Shown: positions 34,983-45,457 of the stretch, in pieces
Position numbering within the stretch: the stretch's first letter is position 1
Layout of the letters: each line of letters opens with the position of its first letter
Assembly: GCA_963818205.1 (NCBI GenBank)
Contig: CAWFRG010000009.1
Span: forward strand, 1 to 64,000
DNA length: 64,000 nt
Direction: 5' to 3'
DNA from: CAVVYV01 sp963818205
GTDB taxonomy: Bacteria; Actinomycetota; Thermoleophilia; Solirubrobacterales; 70-9
Translations under genes and position numbers: made by a program
Notes under the pieces: model-generated
The model's database searches: none
What the model was told of the DNA's origin: nothing
The model's input: the letters and a program-made list of their open reading frames with translations, nothing else

Positions 34983-37412
34983 ATGCGACTGATCGTCACA
35001 GAGAAGAACAACAGCGCCAAGAAGATCGCGGAGATCTTGAGCGGCGGCACCGCCAAGGAGGATTCCTCCTACAAGACCCCGTTCTACACCTGGGATGGCG
35101 CCGGACGGCCCCCAGATGACGATCGGGCTCAAGGGCCACGTCCTCAACCCCGGATTTCCGGAGTCCTACAACAACTGGCAGGAGACCAACCCGCGCGATC
35201 TGATCGACGCGGAGCTGATCAAGGAGCCGACGGACAAGAACGTGGTCCGGGCGCTGAAGAAGGTCGCCAAGGACGCCGACGACCTGGTGATCGCCACCGA
35301 CTTCGACCGCGAGGGAGAGCTGATCGGGCTCGAGGCATTGCAGGAGATCCTCGAGTCCAACCCGAAGCTGGCCACCCTGGAGTCCAACGGGTCGGGCGGG
35401 GGAGCGACGGGGACCGCGGTGAAGCGGGCCCGCTACTCGGCCCTGACCAAGGACGAGATCGAGCGCGCCTTCGCGAATCTCGACGAGCTCTCCTATGACC
35501 TCGCCAACGCCGGCGCCGCCCGCCAGGACATGGACCTGATCTGGGGGGCGACCCTGACCAGGGCGGTGTCGACGGCGACCCGGCGCTTCGGCTCCAACTT
35601 CCTCTCGGTCGGCCGGGTGCAGAGCCCGACCCTCGGCCTGATCGTCCAGCGCGAGCTCGAGCGCCGCGCCCACGTCCCCGAGCCCTTCTGGGAGGTGAGC
35701 GCCAAGTTCGCCCACTCGGACGGCAGCTTCGTTGCCGAGCACACCACCGACAAGTTCTGGAAGGAAGCGGAGGCGAAGGCGGCGGTCGCCAACACGAAGA
35801 CCCCGGGGACGGTCAAGGAGATCACCGCGAAGAAGAACACCCGGAAGCCGCCGACCCCGCTCAACACAACCGCCTTCACCACCGACGCCTCGAGCCGCCT
35901 CGGGATCACCCCCTCGCGGGCGATGCGGATCGCGGAGGACCTCTACATGGACGGCTACATCTCCTATCCGCGAACCGACAACACCGTCTACCCCAAGTCG
36001 CTCGACGTGAAGGAGCTGGTCAGCGAGCTCGTCGGGATCGACGACTTCAAGGCGGCCGAGTTCCTGCTCGACGGGCGGGCGCTGGAGCCGACCCGCGGCA
36101 AGAAGGAGACCACCGACCATCCGCCGATCTATCCGACCTCGGCGGTCAACCCGCACCGGGTCGAGGCGCGCAGCGAGGCTCACCGGAAGGTCTACGAGCT
36201 GGTCGCCCGTCGCTTCCTCGCCACCTTCTCGCCGCCGATGATCAGCGAGTCCACCCGGGCGAACATCGAGACCGCCAAGGGGACCCCGTCGGCTGACGCG
36301 GGCGAGACCTACTTCATCCGCGGTTCGGTGGTGGTCGACCCCGGCTACGCCGCGATCTACACCTACGCCCGCTCCGCCGACACCGAGATCCCGAAGCTGG
36401 AGGAGGGCCAGGAGCTGGAGCTGGAGCGGGTCGAGATCGAGGGCAAGGAGACGCCGCCGCCGCCCCGGATCAGCCAGGGCAAGCTGATCGAGATGATGGA
36501 GGAGCGCGGCCTCGGCACCAAGGCGACCCGCGCGGACATCATCCAGAAGCTGTACGACCGCGGCTACGTCTTCGGCAACCCGCCGGAGCCCTCGGAGACC
36601 GGGATCGCGATGTGCAAGGCCTTCGAGCACTACGTGCCGCGCATGGCCACCCCGGACATGACGGCCGAGATGGAGGCCGAAATGGATCAGATCGCCGCCG
36701 GCGAGATGACCAAGGACCAGGTGCTCGCCGACAGCCGCGACCTCCTCCGCTCCGCCTTCGACGAGATCGGCTACGACGTGAAGACCGACGACGAGGACGC
36801 CAAGTGGCGGAAGTTCGCGAAGGAGATCTGGGCCGGGATGGACCAGGACCGGATCCTCGGCCCCTGCATCGTCTGCCAGGAAGCGGGCCGCAAGCAGGAC
36901 GACGGCTCCCCCAACATGCTGCGGATCATCAGGGCGCGGAAATCGGGCAAGCGCTTCGTCGGCTGCCAGGGCTGGGACGGCGACAACCCCGATTCCCCCG
37001 ACTCCTGCGACGTCACCTTCCCGCTGCCCCAGCGCGTCCGCGGCCTCTACAAGATCGAGGAGATCTGCTCGGTCTGCGGGCGCACCCCGCGCCTCCAGGT
37101 GGTCCCCTGGCGCGGCCGCCCGTGGAAGCTCTGCCTCAACGACGACTGCCCCTCGATGGCGGAGATGAAGCGCCGCCGCGCCGAGCGCGAGGCGGCGAAG
37201 GCGGCGAAGGAGGAGGCCGAGGCCGCCGAGAAGGACGGCGCCAAGGTGGACGCCAAGGCCGCGAAGGCGGAGAAGGCGAAGCTCGAGGGCCAGGCCTCGG
37301 CGACCAAGGTGAAGCGGGCGCGCAACGGCGCGGGCTCGCGGGCGAAGAGCGGCAACGGCGCCAAGGCCAAGAACGGCGCTCGCTCGAAGTCCAACCTCGC
37401 GCCAAGCGCTAG
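34983..37412 (+). CDS. topA: Archaeal-type DNA topoisomerase I (type IA), two frameshifts
   Basis: The N-terminus MRLIVTEKNNSAKKIAEILS and LKGHVLNPGFPESYNNW are closer to archaeal TopA than to the usual bacterial form. TOPRIM is IATDFDREGELIG; the catalytic Tyr lies in GYISYPRTDN (about 35956-35985). The family segment ERGLGTKATRADII follows, then Cys pairs CIVCQ, CSVCG and CLNDDC that form zinc ribbons, and a Lys/Ala-rich tail as in actinobacterial topoisomerases. An extra base near 35102 and a missing base near 37400 disturb the frame; with both corrected the protein has about 809 residues and stops at 37412. It relaxes negative supercoils. Confidence 0.92.
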
Positions 37413-37589
37413 ACGAACTCGGCGGACACGTCGAGGGCTGATGAACGCGACTGGCGGCAGGCGATCTGTTGGCGGAGGCCGCCCCGGTCTCGAGAGCCTC
37501 AGCCCGCGGCGAGCTCGGCGTCGAGGGTGGGTCCCGCCAGGAAGGTCCACCACCGTGGGCTCGACCTTGTCCGCGGCTAGGGTGGAGGC

Positions 37590-38193
37590 ATGTTCATCTC
37601 GCTCGAGGGGATCGACGGATCGGGGAAGACGACCCAGGCGAAGCGGCTGGCGGACGCCCTCGGTCCTGAGCACCCTGCTGGTGCGCGAGCCGGGGGGGAC
37701 GGCCGCCGGTGAGCGGATCCGCGAGCTGCTCAAGGACCCCGAGCTCCAGCTCGAGCCACTGGCCGAGCTGCTGCTCTTCTGCGCCGCCCGCGCCCAGCTC
37801 GTCAGCGAAGTGATCCGGCCCCGGCGGGACGCCGGCGAGGACGTCGTCTGCGACCGCTTCAGCGACTCGAGCGTCGCCTACCAGGGGTTCGCTCGCGGCC
37901 TCGGGGTCGAGCGGGTCGAGCACCTCTGCGACCTCGCCACCGGCGGGCTATGGCCCGACCTGACCCTGTTGCTGCGGCTTCACCCCGAGGTCGCTGCCGA
38001 GCGGATCGCCGCCGAGGGCAGGGCGGCCGACCGCTTCGAGGGCGAGGGAATGGAGCTGCAGCGGCTGGTGGCCGAGGGCTACGAGGCGATCGCGAGCCGC
38101 CATCCCCGGCGGATCCGGGTGATCGACGCCAGTGCCGATCCCGACTCCGTCCACGCCGCGGTGATGGCCGAGGTGGGTGGGGTGCGGGCATGA
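37590..38193 (+). CDS. tmk: Thymidylate kinase (one frameshift)
   Basis: It starts MFISLEGIDGSGKTTQAKRL, the P-loop of dTMP kinases. One extra base near 37668 breaks the frame; beyond it LLVREPGGTAAGERIRELL (DRX-region partner), CDRFSDSSVAYQGFARGLG and the lid region follow to 38193. About 200 residues when restored, as usual. It phosphorylates dTMP to dTDP. The stop overlaps the holB start (ATGA). The frame break makes it look fused to topA in one reading frame; this is not real. Confidence 0.92.
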
Positions 38194-39335
38194 GCGCCGC
38201 CGCTCAGAGAGAGGCGGGGATCCCCGAGGGCCTCGCCGAGGCGACCCGCCACCAGCCCCGCGCCCGGGCGACGCTCGGTGCCGCCCTCGCCGCGGGTCCC
38301 AGCCACGCCTATCTCTTCCGGGGGCCGCGGGGCTCGGGCAAGCGGACCGCCGCCCGCGCCTTCGCCGCCGAGCTGCTCGCCGAGGAGTCGGCCGACCCCA
38401 ACGACGCTCGCCGCCGGGCGCTGCTCGATCCGTCACCGCATCCGGACCTGGTCTGGCTGCGGCCGCCCGGCGCCCAGCACCTGGTCGATGAGATCCGAGA
38501 GTCGGTGATCCGGGCGGCCAGCCTCCGACCGGCCGAGGGCGAGCGCCGCGTCTTCGTGATCGAGGAGGCGGAGGCGCTTCGCGACGAGAGCCAGAACGCT
38601 CTGCTGAAGACGCTCGAGGAGCCGGCGCCGTTCGCCCACCTGATCCTGATCTGCTCCGATCCGGAGCTGCTCGCGCAGACGATCGTCTCGCGTTGCGCAC
38701 CGGTCGAGTTCGCCCCACTCTCGCCCGACGCCGTGCTCGAGGCGACCGGCTCGGGCGAGGGCCCCGAGACCAGCGCCGCCTCGCGGCTGAGCGGCGGCGA
38801 CGTCGAGCTCGCTCGGTTGCTGCTCTCCGACCGTGGCGGCGCCCTGCGCGCGGCGGCAGAGTCGGCGGCACGGGCGGCGCGCCGAGATCCGGCGGCGCGG
38901 GCGCCCTGGCGGGAGCTCCTCGAGGTGGCCGAGCAGGCGGGCGCCGAGGCGGGAGCCGAGGAGGAGCGCCGCCTGCTCGAGGAGGCCGAATCCGGCGGCC
39001 GGCGCGGACGCTCCGGCAAGCTCACCCGGGAGGCCACCGATCAGGTGAGGCGGACCGAGCGGCGGGCCCGCACCCGGGCGCTCGACCTCGCTCTCGCCCT
39101 CTGCTGCGCCTGGCTCCGCGACCTGGCGGCGGTCGCCTCCGGCGCCGACCGGCTGGTGCTGAACGCCGACCGCCGCGAGGAGCTCGCCGAGGACGCCGCC
39201 GGGCTCGACTCCGCCCGGGCCCGGATCGCGCTCGAGTGGGTGCTCGACACTCGGCGGCGGCTGCGCCTCAACGTCTCCGAGGAGCTCGCCCTCGAGGCCC
39301 TCTGGTTGCGCCTCTCCGCCTCACTGGCCGCCTGA
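38190..39335 (+). CDS. holB: DNA polymerase III delta' subunit
   Basis: The 381-residue clamp-loader subunit has a degenerate P-loop (LFRGPRGSGKRTAARAFAAE), then RRVFVIEEAEALRDESQNALLKTLEEPAP, the sensor/DEAD-like segment and SRCAPVEFAPLS. Residues about 230-330 are an Arg/Glu/Ala-rich insert of the collar region. Usual zinc-binding cysteines after the P-loop are missing. It loads the beta clamp with gamma/tau and delta. The tmk-holB pair is a common bacterial arrangement. Confidence 0.9.
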   Translation: MSAAAQREAGIPEGLAEATRHQPRARATLGAALAAGPSHAYLFRGPRGSGKRTAARAFAAELLAEESADPNDARRRALLDPSPHPDLVWLRPPGAQHLVDEIRESVIRAASLRPAEGERRVFVIEEAEALRDESQNALLKTLEEPAPFAHLILICSDPELLAQTIVSRCAPVEFAPLSPDAVLEATGSGEGPETSAASRLSGGDVELARLLLSDRGGALRAAAESAARAARRDPAARAPWRELLEVAEQAGAEAGAEEERRLLEEAESGGRRGRSGKLTREATDQVRRTERRARTRALDLALALCCAWLRDLAAVASGADRLVLNADRREELAEDAAGLDSARARIALEWVLDTRRRLRLNVSEELALEALWLRLSASLAA

Positions 39336-39356
39336 TCTGTTAAGAAATCCTCAGAG

Positions 39357-41084
39357 ATGGCCAGCTCCAGCGCGCGCGGCGGTATCGGAGGTCGCCGCAT
39401 AGGCATGCGGCTGTGGCTCGGCGCGGCCTTCGCCGGGGTCACGTTGATCACCGCTGCCTCCGTGTACGTGTTCGTCAACGACTCCTCCGGCCGGACGCTG
39501 GAGAGCCAGGCCAGCGATTTGGCCTTCGGTCGCACCGCGGCCCTGGCGGACGCGAGCGCCAAGGCCGAGAAGGGCGAGGCTGCCCCCCTGCTCGCGGACG
39601 CAAACACGGACACATTCGAGGCCTGGGCGGTGAACCGTCACGGCGAGCCATTCGCGCCTCAGGCGAACTTCGACGAGCTGGCCGGGATCGAGCAAAGCGG
39701 CGCCGCGATCCAGACGGCGCTCACCGGTCGCCGCTACAACGTCGGCCTGCCAGGTGACCAAACTCTGACCGCGGCGCCGATCTTCGGCAAGGCGCGGGTG
39801 AGGGGAGTGGTGGTCGTCCGGGCGGCGCCTCCACCGGCGCTCACCCGCGCCTTCGACGAGCTCCGCGGCGACCGCCTCCAGGCGCTGGCGATCGCGATCG
39901 CGATCGGGCTGCTTGTCGGCTTCGTCGTCTCCTCGCTGATCTCGATCCGGGTGAAGCGGCTCGCTCGCAGCGCCGAGCAGATGGCGGCCGGCCACTTCGA
40001 CGTGCCGGTGCCGGCGGGCGGAAGCGACGAGATCGGCGACCTCACCCGCTCGCTCGACACGATGCGACGGGCACTGCGCGACAGCTTCGACATGCTGGCG
40101 ACCGAGCGCGACAGGCTCTCGGCGATCTTCGACGGGCTCACCGAGGCGGTGATCGTGGTCGGAGAGGACGGCGAGGTCCGCTTCAACAACCCGGCCGCCG
40201 GGCGGCTGGTTCGCAACGGACGTCCGGCGAGGGCGCTGATCCCGTCGCTGCGCCGCGCAGCCGAGGAGGGCTCCGACGAGATCCCGGTGCTCTCCATCGA
40301 CGGCCGGGTCTATGGCGTGCAGGCCCGCCAGGTGCGCGCCGAGCACGCGGTGCTGATGGTGGTCCGCGACCGCACTGAGGAGCTGAGGCGCGAGCGGGCC
40401 GAGCGGGAGTTCGTGTCCAACGCCGCCCACGAGCTTCGCAACCCGCTAGCCGGGATCTCGAGCGCGATCGAGGTCCTCCAGGGCGGGGCCAAGGAGGACC
40501 CGGACGCCCGGGAGCGGTTCCTCCGCAGCCTCGCCCACGACGCCGAGCGGATGACCCGGCTGATGCAGTCACTGCTCACCCTGGCCCGGGTGGAAGCGTC
40601 CGGAGAGCGCCAGGAGGCTGAGGTCGTGGACGTCTCCCTGGCTGCCGAGGAGGCGCTCTCCTCGGTGGAGGCCCCGGAGGGGATAGAGCTGCACGGCGGG
40701 ATCGAGCCCGACCTGGTCGCCGTGGGCGACGGGGTGCTGCTGCTCCAGGTCCTGATCGGGCTGCTCTCGAACGCCTGCGCCAACACCCCGCCCCCCGGGG
40801 TCGTTAGCCTTCGGGCCCGCCGGGGCGAGGGTGGGATCGTGACAATCGAGGTCGAGGACACCGGGAAGGGAATCCCCGCCGAGGAGCAGGATCGGGTCTT
40901 CGAGCGCTTCTATCGGGGCAGCGCGACGCTCTCGGGAGAGGGCTTCGGCCTCGGGTTGTCGATCGCGAAGCGGATGGTCGACGTGATGGGCGGGGAGATC
41001 GGGCTTCGCTCCGAGCCGGGCTCCGGTAGCACCTTCTGGGTGCGGCTGAACGCCGCCAAGCCGACCCCGACCCCGGTCGCATAG
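39357..41084 (+). CDS. Membrane sensor histidine kinase
   Basis: The 575-residue protein has a membrane helix at about residues 17-38, an extracytoplasmic sensor of about 140 residues, a second helix (ALAIAIAIGLLVGFVVSSLI), HAMP, a PAS-like domain (LSAIFDGLTEAVIVVGEDG) and the kinase core: FVSNAAHELRNPLAG with phospho-acceptor His358, LLSNACANT (N box), EDTGKGIP (G1) and GFGLGLSIAKRM (G2). It closely matches PhoR-like kinases. Its partner is the response regulator that follows, 22 bases on. The signal is unknown. Confidence 0.94.
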   Translation: MASSSARGGIGGRRIGMRLWLGAAFAGVTLITAASVYVFVNDSSGRTLESQASDLAFGRTAALADASAKAEKGEAAPLLADANTDTFEAWAVNRHGEPFAPQANFDELAGIEQSGAAIQTALTGRRYNVGLPGDQTLTAAPIFGKARVRGVVVVRAAPPPALTRAFDELRGDRLQALAIAIAIGLLVGFVVSSLISIRVKRLARSAEQMAAGHFDVPVPAGGSDEIGDLTRSLDTMRRALRDSFDMLATERDRLSAIFDGLTEAVIVVGEDGEVRFNNPAAGRLVRNGRPARALIPSLRRAAEEGSDEIPVLSIDGRVYGVQARQVRAEHAVLMVVRDRTEELRRERAEREFVSNAAHELRNPLAGISSAIEVLQGGAKEDPDARERFLRSLAHDAERMTRLMQSLLTLARVEASGERQEAEVVDVSLAAEEALSSVEAPEGIELHGGIEPDLVAVGDGVLLLQVLIGLLSNACANTPPPGVVSLRARRGEGGIVTIEVEDTGKGIPAEEQDRVFERFYRGSATLSGEGFGLGLSIAKRMVDVMGGEIGLRSEPGSGSTFWVRLNAAKPTPTPVA

Positions 41085-41106
41085 TGGGACAGGGGATGAT
41101 GTCGTG

Positions 41107-41811
<705 letters not shown>

Positions 41812-41823
41812 AACGGGTCGCGC

Positions 41824-42015
41824 TCAGGTGTTGATCCGGTAGCCGCCCCGGTACGGGCGGGCGGCGCCGACGATCCGAACGGGCGGGGCCGAGCTGTGGA
41901 TCGGGGTGGCGGCCCAGCTGATGCCGACGTCCGAGGAGCGCTCGCCGCGGTCACGCTTGCTCGAGAGCTTCGCGTTCAGGTTCGAGGTCGAGGCTGTCGG
42001 TGGCATCTGGCTCAT
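41824..42015 (-). CDS. Small basic protein
   Basis: The 63-residue product starts at an ATG with a GAAGGA site. It has a Ser/Thr/Asn-rich N-terminus (MPPTASTSNLNAKLSSKRDR) and a basic, aromatic end (ARPYRGGYRINT), with no cysteine and no signal peptide. It lies downstream of the beta-lactamase-like gene, in the same direction. No family is recognised. Confidence 0.4.
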   Translation of the reverse strand: MSQMPPTASTSNLNAKLSSKRDRGERSSDVGISWAATPIHSSAPPVRIVGAARPYRGGYRINT

Positions 42016-42054
42016 TTCCTTCGCCGTTTCCAATCAACCCCCTTCCACCCGTGG

Positions 42055-42867
42055 TCACTGCTTAGCCGTTTGATCCAGGCCCCGGAGGAGCCGCGCCGCG
42101 ACCCCCTCGACGGTGGCGGCCCCGTAGCCGAAGTCAGGCGCGCCGCTGCTCAGCACCGCGACCGACAGCCGCCGGCCGCCCCTGCGCAGCAGTGCCGCCT
42201 GGTGCACCCGCCAGGCGCCGTCGTCCTGATACCAGCCCCCCTTGAAGTGGATCCGCCAGCCCGGCGGGCTCGCGCGCGGGATTCCCCAGCGCTGGATGGG
42301 GACGATCCGCGCCAGGAGGCCGAGGGCGTAGCTCCGGTGTGTCCTCGGGAGCAGGGAGCGGAGGCGGTAGAAGAACCGGGCCTGGTCGCGGGCGGTCACC
42401 TGGCAGCCGCCCCAGACCGGGTTGGTCTCGAAGTGGGTCATCCCGGCGCGGCCGGCGAGCCGCGCGAGGGCGCCGCTGCCGATCCGTTCGTATACCGCTG
42501 AGGCGGCGTCGTTGTCGGAGACGCGGATCATCGGCCCCAGCAGCCGCCGGTCGCCCGGATGCAGCTGGCGTCGCCTGACGCCTCGCTGGTTCAGGTAGGC
42601 GACCAGCAGCATCGCCTTCACCAGGCTCGCCGACGAGTAGCTCGCGTTGGCGCCGAATCCATGCAGCTTCCGGCGCTCATCGACGACCGCGAAGGACACG
42701 CTGCCGGCGCGACCGCGGGCGAACGCGGCCGCGTCGGCGACCCGAGCCTGCCAGGCGCCGCCCTTGGGCTTCTTGCCCTTCGAGCCGGCGGCTGGGGCGC
42801 TCGCGGCCACCGCGAGGGCGAGGGCGATCGCGGTGACTGCGAGGCTGAGGACGGGCCGGCGCGTCAC
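42055..42867 (-). CDS. Exported serine hydrolase, class A beta-lactamase-like fold
   Basis: The 270-residue protein has a signal peptide (residues about 5-27). The penicillin-recognising motifs are present in order: SASLVK (SxxK with the catalytic Ser), SDN in IRVSDNDAAS and KGG in HFKGGWYQDD (KTG equivalent). The usual ExxLN Glu of the class A omega loop is not evident, so activity on beta-lactams is uncertain; a D,D-peptidase or esterase role is as likely. A GTG start directly precedes TRRPVLSLAVTA. Confidence 0.83.
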   Translation of the reverse strand: MTRRPVLSLAVTAIALALAVAASAPAAGSKGKKPKGGAWQARVADAAAFARGRAGSVSFAVVDERRKLHGFGANASYSSASLVKAMLLVAYLNQRGVRRRQLHPGDRRLLGPMIRVSDNDAASAVYERIGSGALARLAGRAGMTHFETNPVWGGCQVTARDQARFFYRLRSLLPRTHRSYALGLLARIVPIQRWGIPRASPPGWRIHFKGGWYQDDGAWRVHQAALLRRGGRRLSVAVLSSGAPDFGYGAATVEGVAARLLRGLDQTAKQ

Positions 42868-42907
42868 GGGGTGCGATCATCCCCTAACCCGAGCGGAGCA
42901 AACCGCC

Positions 42908-43303
42908 TTGCCACGAGCGACCGCGGAATTCACCAACGAGAAATACGAGCAGGAGCCCTACGACGACCGGGACGGTGCGAAGCTCGAGCGCGTTCACATC
43001 ACCCGCAAGTTCGAGGGCGATCTGGAGGGGATCGGGACCGCGGAGCTGCTAACCGCCCAGACTGAAGGCGGATCGGCCGCCTATGTGGCCCTCGATCGGA
43101 TCAGCGGCAAGCTCGGCGACCGAGAAGGTTCGTTCGTCCTCCAGCATTACGGCACGATCTCGCCCGAGGGTTCGGAGATCGCCGGGTCGGTGGTCCCCGC
43201 CTCCGGGGCCGGTGGGCTCGAGGGCCTCAGCGGCGAGGGGACGATCGCCGTCGACGCGGAGGGGAACCACCGGCTGATCCTCGACTACGAGCTCGAGGAG
43301 TGA
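42908..43303 (+). CDS. DUF3224 (AOC-barrel-like) protein
   Basis: The 131-residue protein is almost all beta strand, with LERVHITRKFEGDLEGIGTA, GSAAYVALDRISGKLGDREG, SFVLQHYGTI and GEGTIAVDAEGNHRLILDYE, which match DUF3224 proteins of allene oxide cyclase-like fold. The start is TTG with a GGAG site nine bases before it; no ATG fits. The function of the family is unknown. Its stop overlaps the next gene's start (TGATG). Confidence 0.85.
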   Translation: MPRATAEFTNEKYEQEPYDDRDGAKLERVHITRKFEGDLEGIGTAELLTAQTEGGSAAYVALDRISGKLGDREGSFVLQHYGTISPEGSEIAGSVVPASGAGGLEGLSGEGTIAVDAEGNHRLILDYELEE

Positions 43304-44347
43304 TGCAAGCCGCCGGCGGCACCGTGCTGGTCACCGGCGGCTCCGGGTTTCTTGGCGGCTGGTGCCTGGTGGAGGTGCTGCGCCGCGGCTACCGGGCCCG
43401 GACGACGGTGCGGAACCTCGCGCGCGAACCCGAGGTGCGCTCGATGCTCGCGCCGGAGGTGGACGTGGGCGACCGGCTCTCGGTATTGCAGGCGGACCTG
43501 CTCAGCGACGACGGCTGGGAGCAGGCGGTCGAGGGCTGCGACTACGTCCTCCACGTCGCCTCTCCGTTCCCGCCCTCGCAGCCCAAGGACCCCGACGAGC
43601 TGATCGTCCCGGCGCGGGAGGGCACCCTGCGGGTGCTCCGGGCCGCGCTCGACGCGGGGGTGAAGCGGGTGGTGGTCACCTCCTCGATCGCCGCCGTCCG
43701 CAACGCCGGGCACCCTGCCCACCAGCCGCTCACCGAAGAGGACTGGACCGATCCCGACAATCCCGCCCTCACTCCGTACGCCCGTTCGAAGACGATCGCC
43801 GAGCAGGCGGCCTGGGATCTGGTCCGCGAGCGCGAAAAGGTCGACCGGCTCACGACCGTCAACCCGGGCGCGATCATCGGGCCGGTGCTCAGCGACGACC
43901 GCTCCTACTCGCTGCAGTCGATCGAGCGGATGCTCGACGGGATGCCCGGGGTGCCGCGGCTCGGCTTCAACTTCGTCGACGTCCGCGACGTCGCGGCGCT
44001 CGAAGTGATGGCGATGAGCTCGCCCGAGGCCGCCGGGCAGCGCCTGATCGCGGCGGGCCGCTGGCTGTGGATGGCCGACATCGCCGAGATCCTGCGGGAG
44101 CGGCTCGGCGATCGCGCAGCGAAGGTTCCCACCCGCACCGTGCCCAACTTCCTCGTCCGGGCGATGGCGGTTTTTGACAGCGACCTGCGCTCGATTACCG
44201 GCGACCTCGGCCACAAGGGGGTCGCCTCCGACGAGAAGGCGAGGACCCGCCTCGGCTGGACCCCGCGTGCCGAGCGAGGAGACGATCGTCGACACCGCCG
44301 AGAGTCTTCTGGCCCGGAAGGCCGCCGACGAGACGGCGGCGGCCTGA
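43303..44347 (+). CDS. NAD(P)-dependent reductase of the DFR/3-beta-HSD type (one frameshift)
   Basis: It has the Rossmann motif VLVTGGSGFLGGWCLVEVL, YVLHVASPFPP, VVTSSIAAVRN with the catalytic Ser and TPYARSKTIAEQ (Tyr/Lys), as in dihydroflavonol reductase-like enzymes that reduce aldehydes or ketones. One extra base near 44270 shifts the end; the correct frame gives SEETIVDTAESLLARKAADE and stops at 44347, making about 347 residues. It is probably co-translated with the DUF3224 gene. Confidence 0.87.
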
Positions 44348-44411
44348 GCCATTGCCGAGCGCGTCTGGCTGATCACCGGAAACCCTTGCCCGGGCGGCGG
44401 CGCTGGGCTCT

Positions 44412-44417
44412 TACAAT
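44412..44417 (+). promoter_or_regulatory. -10 box of the tRNA-Thr gene
   Basis: TACAAT lies 11 bases before the mature tRNA start. A TTGCCC at 44386-44391 could be its -35, though the 20-base spacing is long. Confidence 0.4.
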
Positions 44418-44428
44418 CGAGCACCGTC

Positions 44429-44501
44429 GCCGGCGTAGCTCAGTTGGTAGAGCACTTCATTCGTAATGAAGGGGTCCCCGGTTCGAGTCCGGGCGCCGGC
44501 T
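44429..44501 (+). tRNA. tRNA-Thr(CGT)
   Basis: The 73-base gene folds as a complete cloverleaf: acceptor gccggcg/cgccggc, D arm gctc/gagc, anticodon stem cttca/tgaag with loop ttcgtaa and anticodon CGT at 44462-44464, five-base variable loop, and T arm cccgg/ccggg with loop ttcgagt. CCA is not encoded. It reads ACG codons. Confidence 0.97.
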
Positions 44502-44547
44502 TAGCCGTGACGCCTCGGGCTGGCTAGGCAGCGGCACCGGCCGGGCG

Positions 44548-45416
44548 CTAGCCGGTGAGAGCGCGAATGCGCTCGCGCAGGAACTGGAGCGCGGTGAGGC
44601 GCTGGTTGCGGAGCCTCGAGCAGCTCGGCATAGGTGAGCTCGGCGCCCCGGAAGCTGGTGGCGTTCCAGAGCTCGCCGGAGACCTCGGCGATCCAGGGCC
44701 CGACGTAGAGATAGGGCTCGTCGTGTGAGTCGTCGCCCGGCGAGGCCCCGTAGTTGGCGCGCTCGCCCTTGGCCTCGGAACCCAGCTCGATCGCGATGTC
44801 GAAGTCCCTCCGGCCAGAGCCGCACCAGCGAGGGGTCCTCGTCGGGCTGCTCGTGGCGGAGCTCCTCCAGGACCGAGCAGGCGAAGCCGTAGAAGTCGCC
44901 AAGCGCCCGGGCCGAGTCCTCGCTGACCTCCGCGGGCAGCGGCTCAGCCGTCTCCTCGGTGTCCCGCTGGCGGATCAGGCGGCCGTCCTCCACCCGCACC
45001 TGGCAATCATCACCGTCCTCCTCGAAGAACGGGGTGCCGAAGCCGCCGCGGGTATAGCGGAGGGAGATCTCGTTCTCGGGCTTGCGGGCCGGCGCAACCA
45101 CGGCATCAGCCACCTCGTGGAGGAGCCTGCGCGTCACCGCGAAGGAGGCAGGCAGCGGGTCGAGGCGCCTGTAGGCGCCGAGCCAGCGCTCCGCGCACCA
45201 GTCGGCGATCTCCGGCCGCTGGGCGGCCAGCTCGTCCCAGGTGAGGTCGCCGTTCGGGATCGGGGAGACCAGCAGGCGCCCGTCGTAGACCTCACCGTCC
45301 TGGATCGGATCATCGGTGAACGGTGGCTCGCTGACCGCCGGCGGCGAGGGCTCCAGCACCCGCACCTCGAACTCTCCGGCGAGCTTCTCGTAGGCCTCCT
45401 GCTTCGGGTTGGCCAC
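44548..45416 (-). CDS. Conserved protein of unknown function (two frameshifts)
   Basis: It starts MANPKQEAYEKLAGEFEVRV and continues with VYDGRLLVSPIPNGDLTWDE, LPASFAVTRRLLHEVADAVV, ISLRYTRGGFGTPFFEEDGD and a helical part. Breaks near 44812 and 44620 interrupt it; other frames supply DFDIAIELGSEAKGERANYG, EPYLYVGPWIAEVSGELWN and the C-terminus RLTALQFLRERIRAL. Restored length is about 289 residues. There is no signal or membrane helix. It looks like a conserved cytoplasmic protein of Thermoleophilia-like genomes without known function. Confidence 0.7.
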
Positions 45417-45457
45417 CGGCTCAGCCTAAACCCAGGAGCATCCCCGATCTGTCGAGG

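Noticed and set aside
35095..38193. Apparent topoisomerase-thymidylate kinase fusion of about 1030 residues
   Set aside because: The joining stretch is nonsense. A one-base loss near 37400 hides the topA stop, and an extra base near 37668 puts tmk in the same frame.
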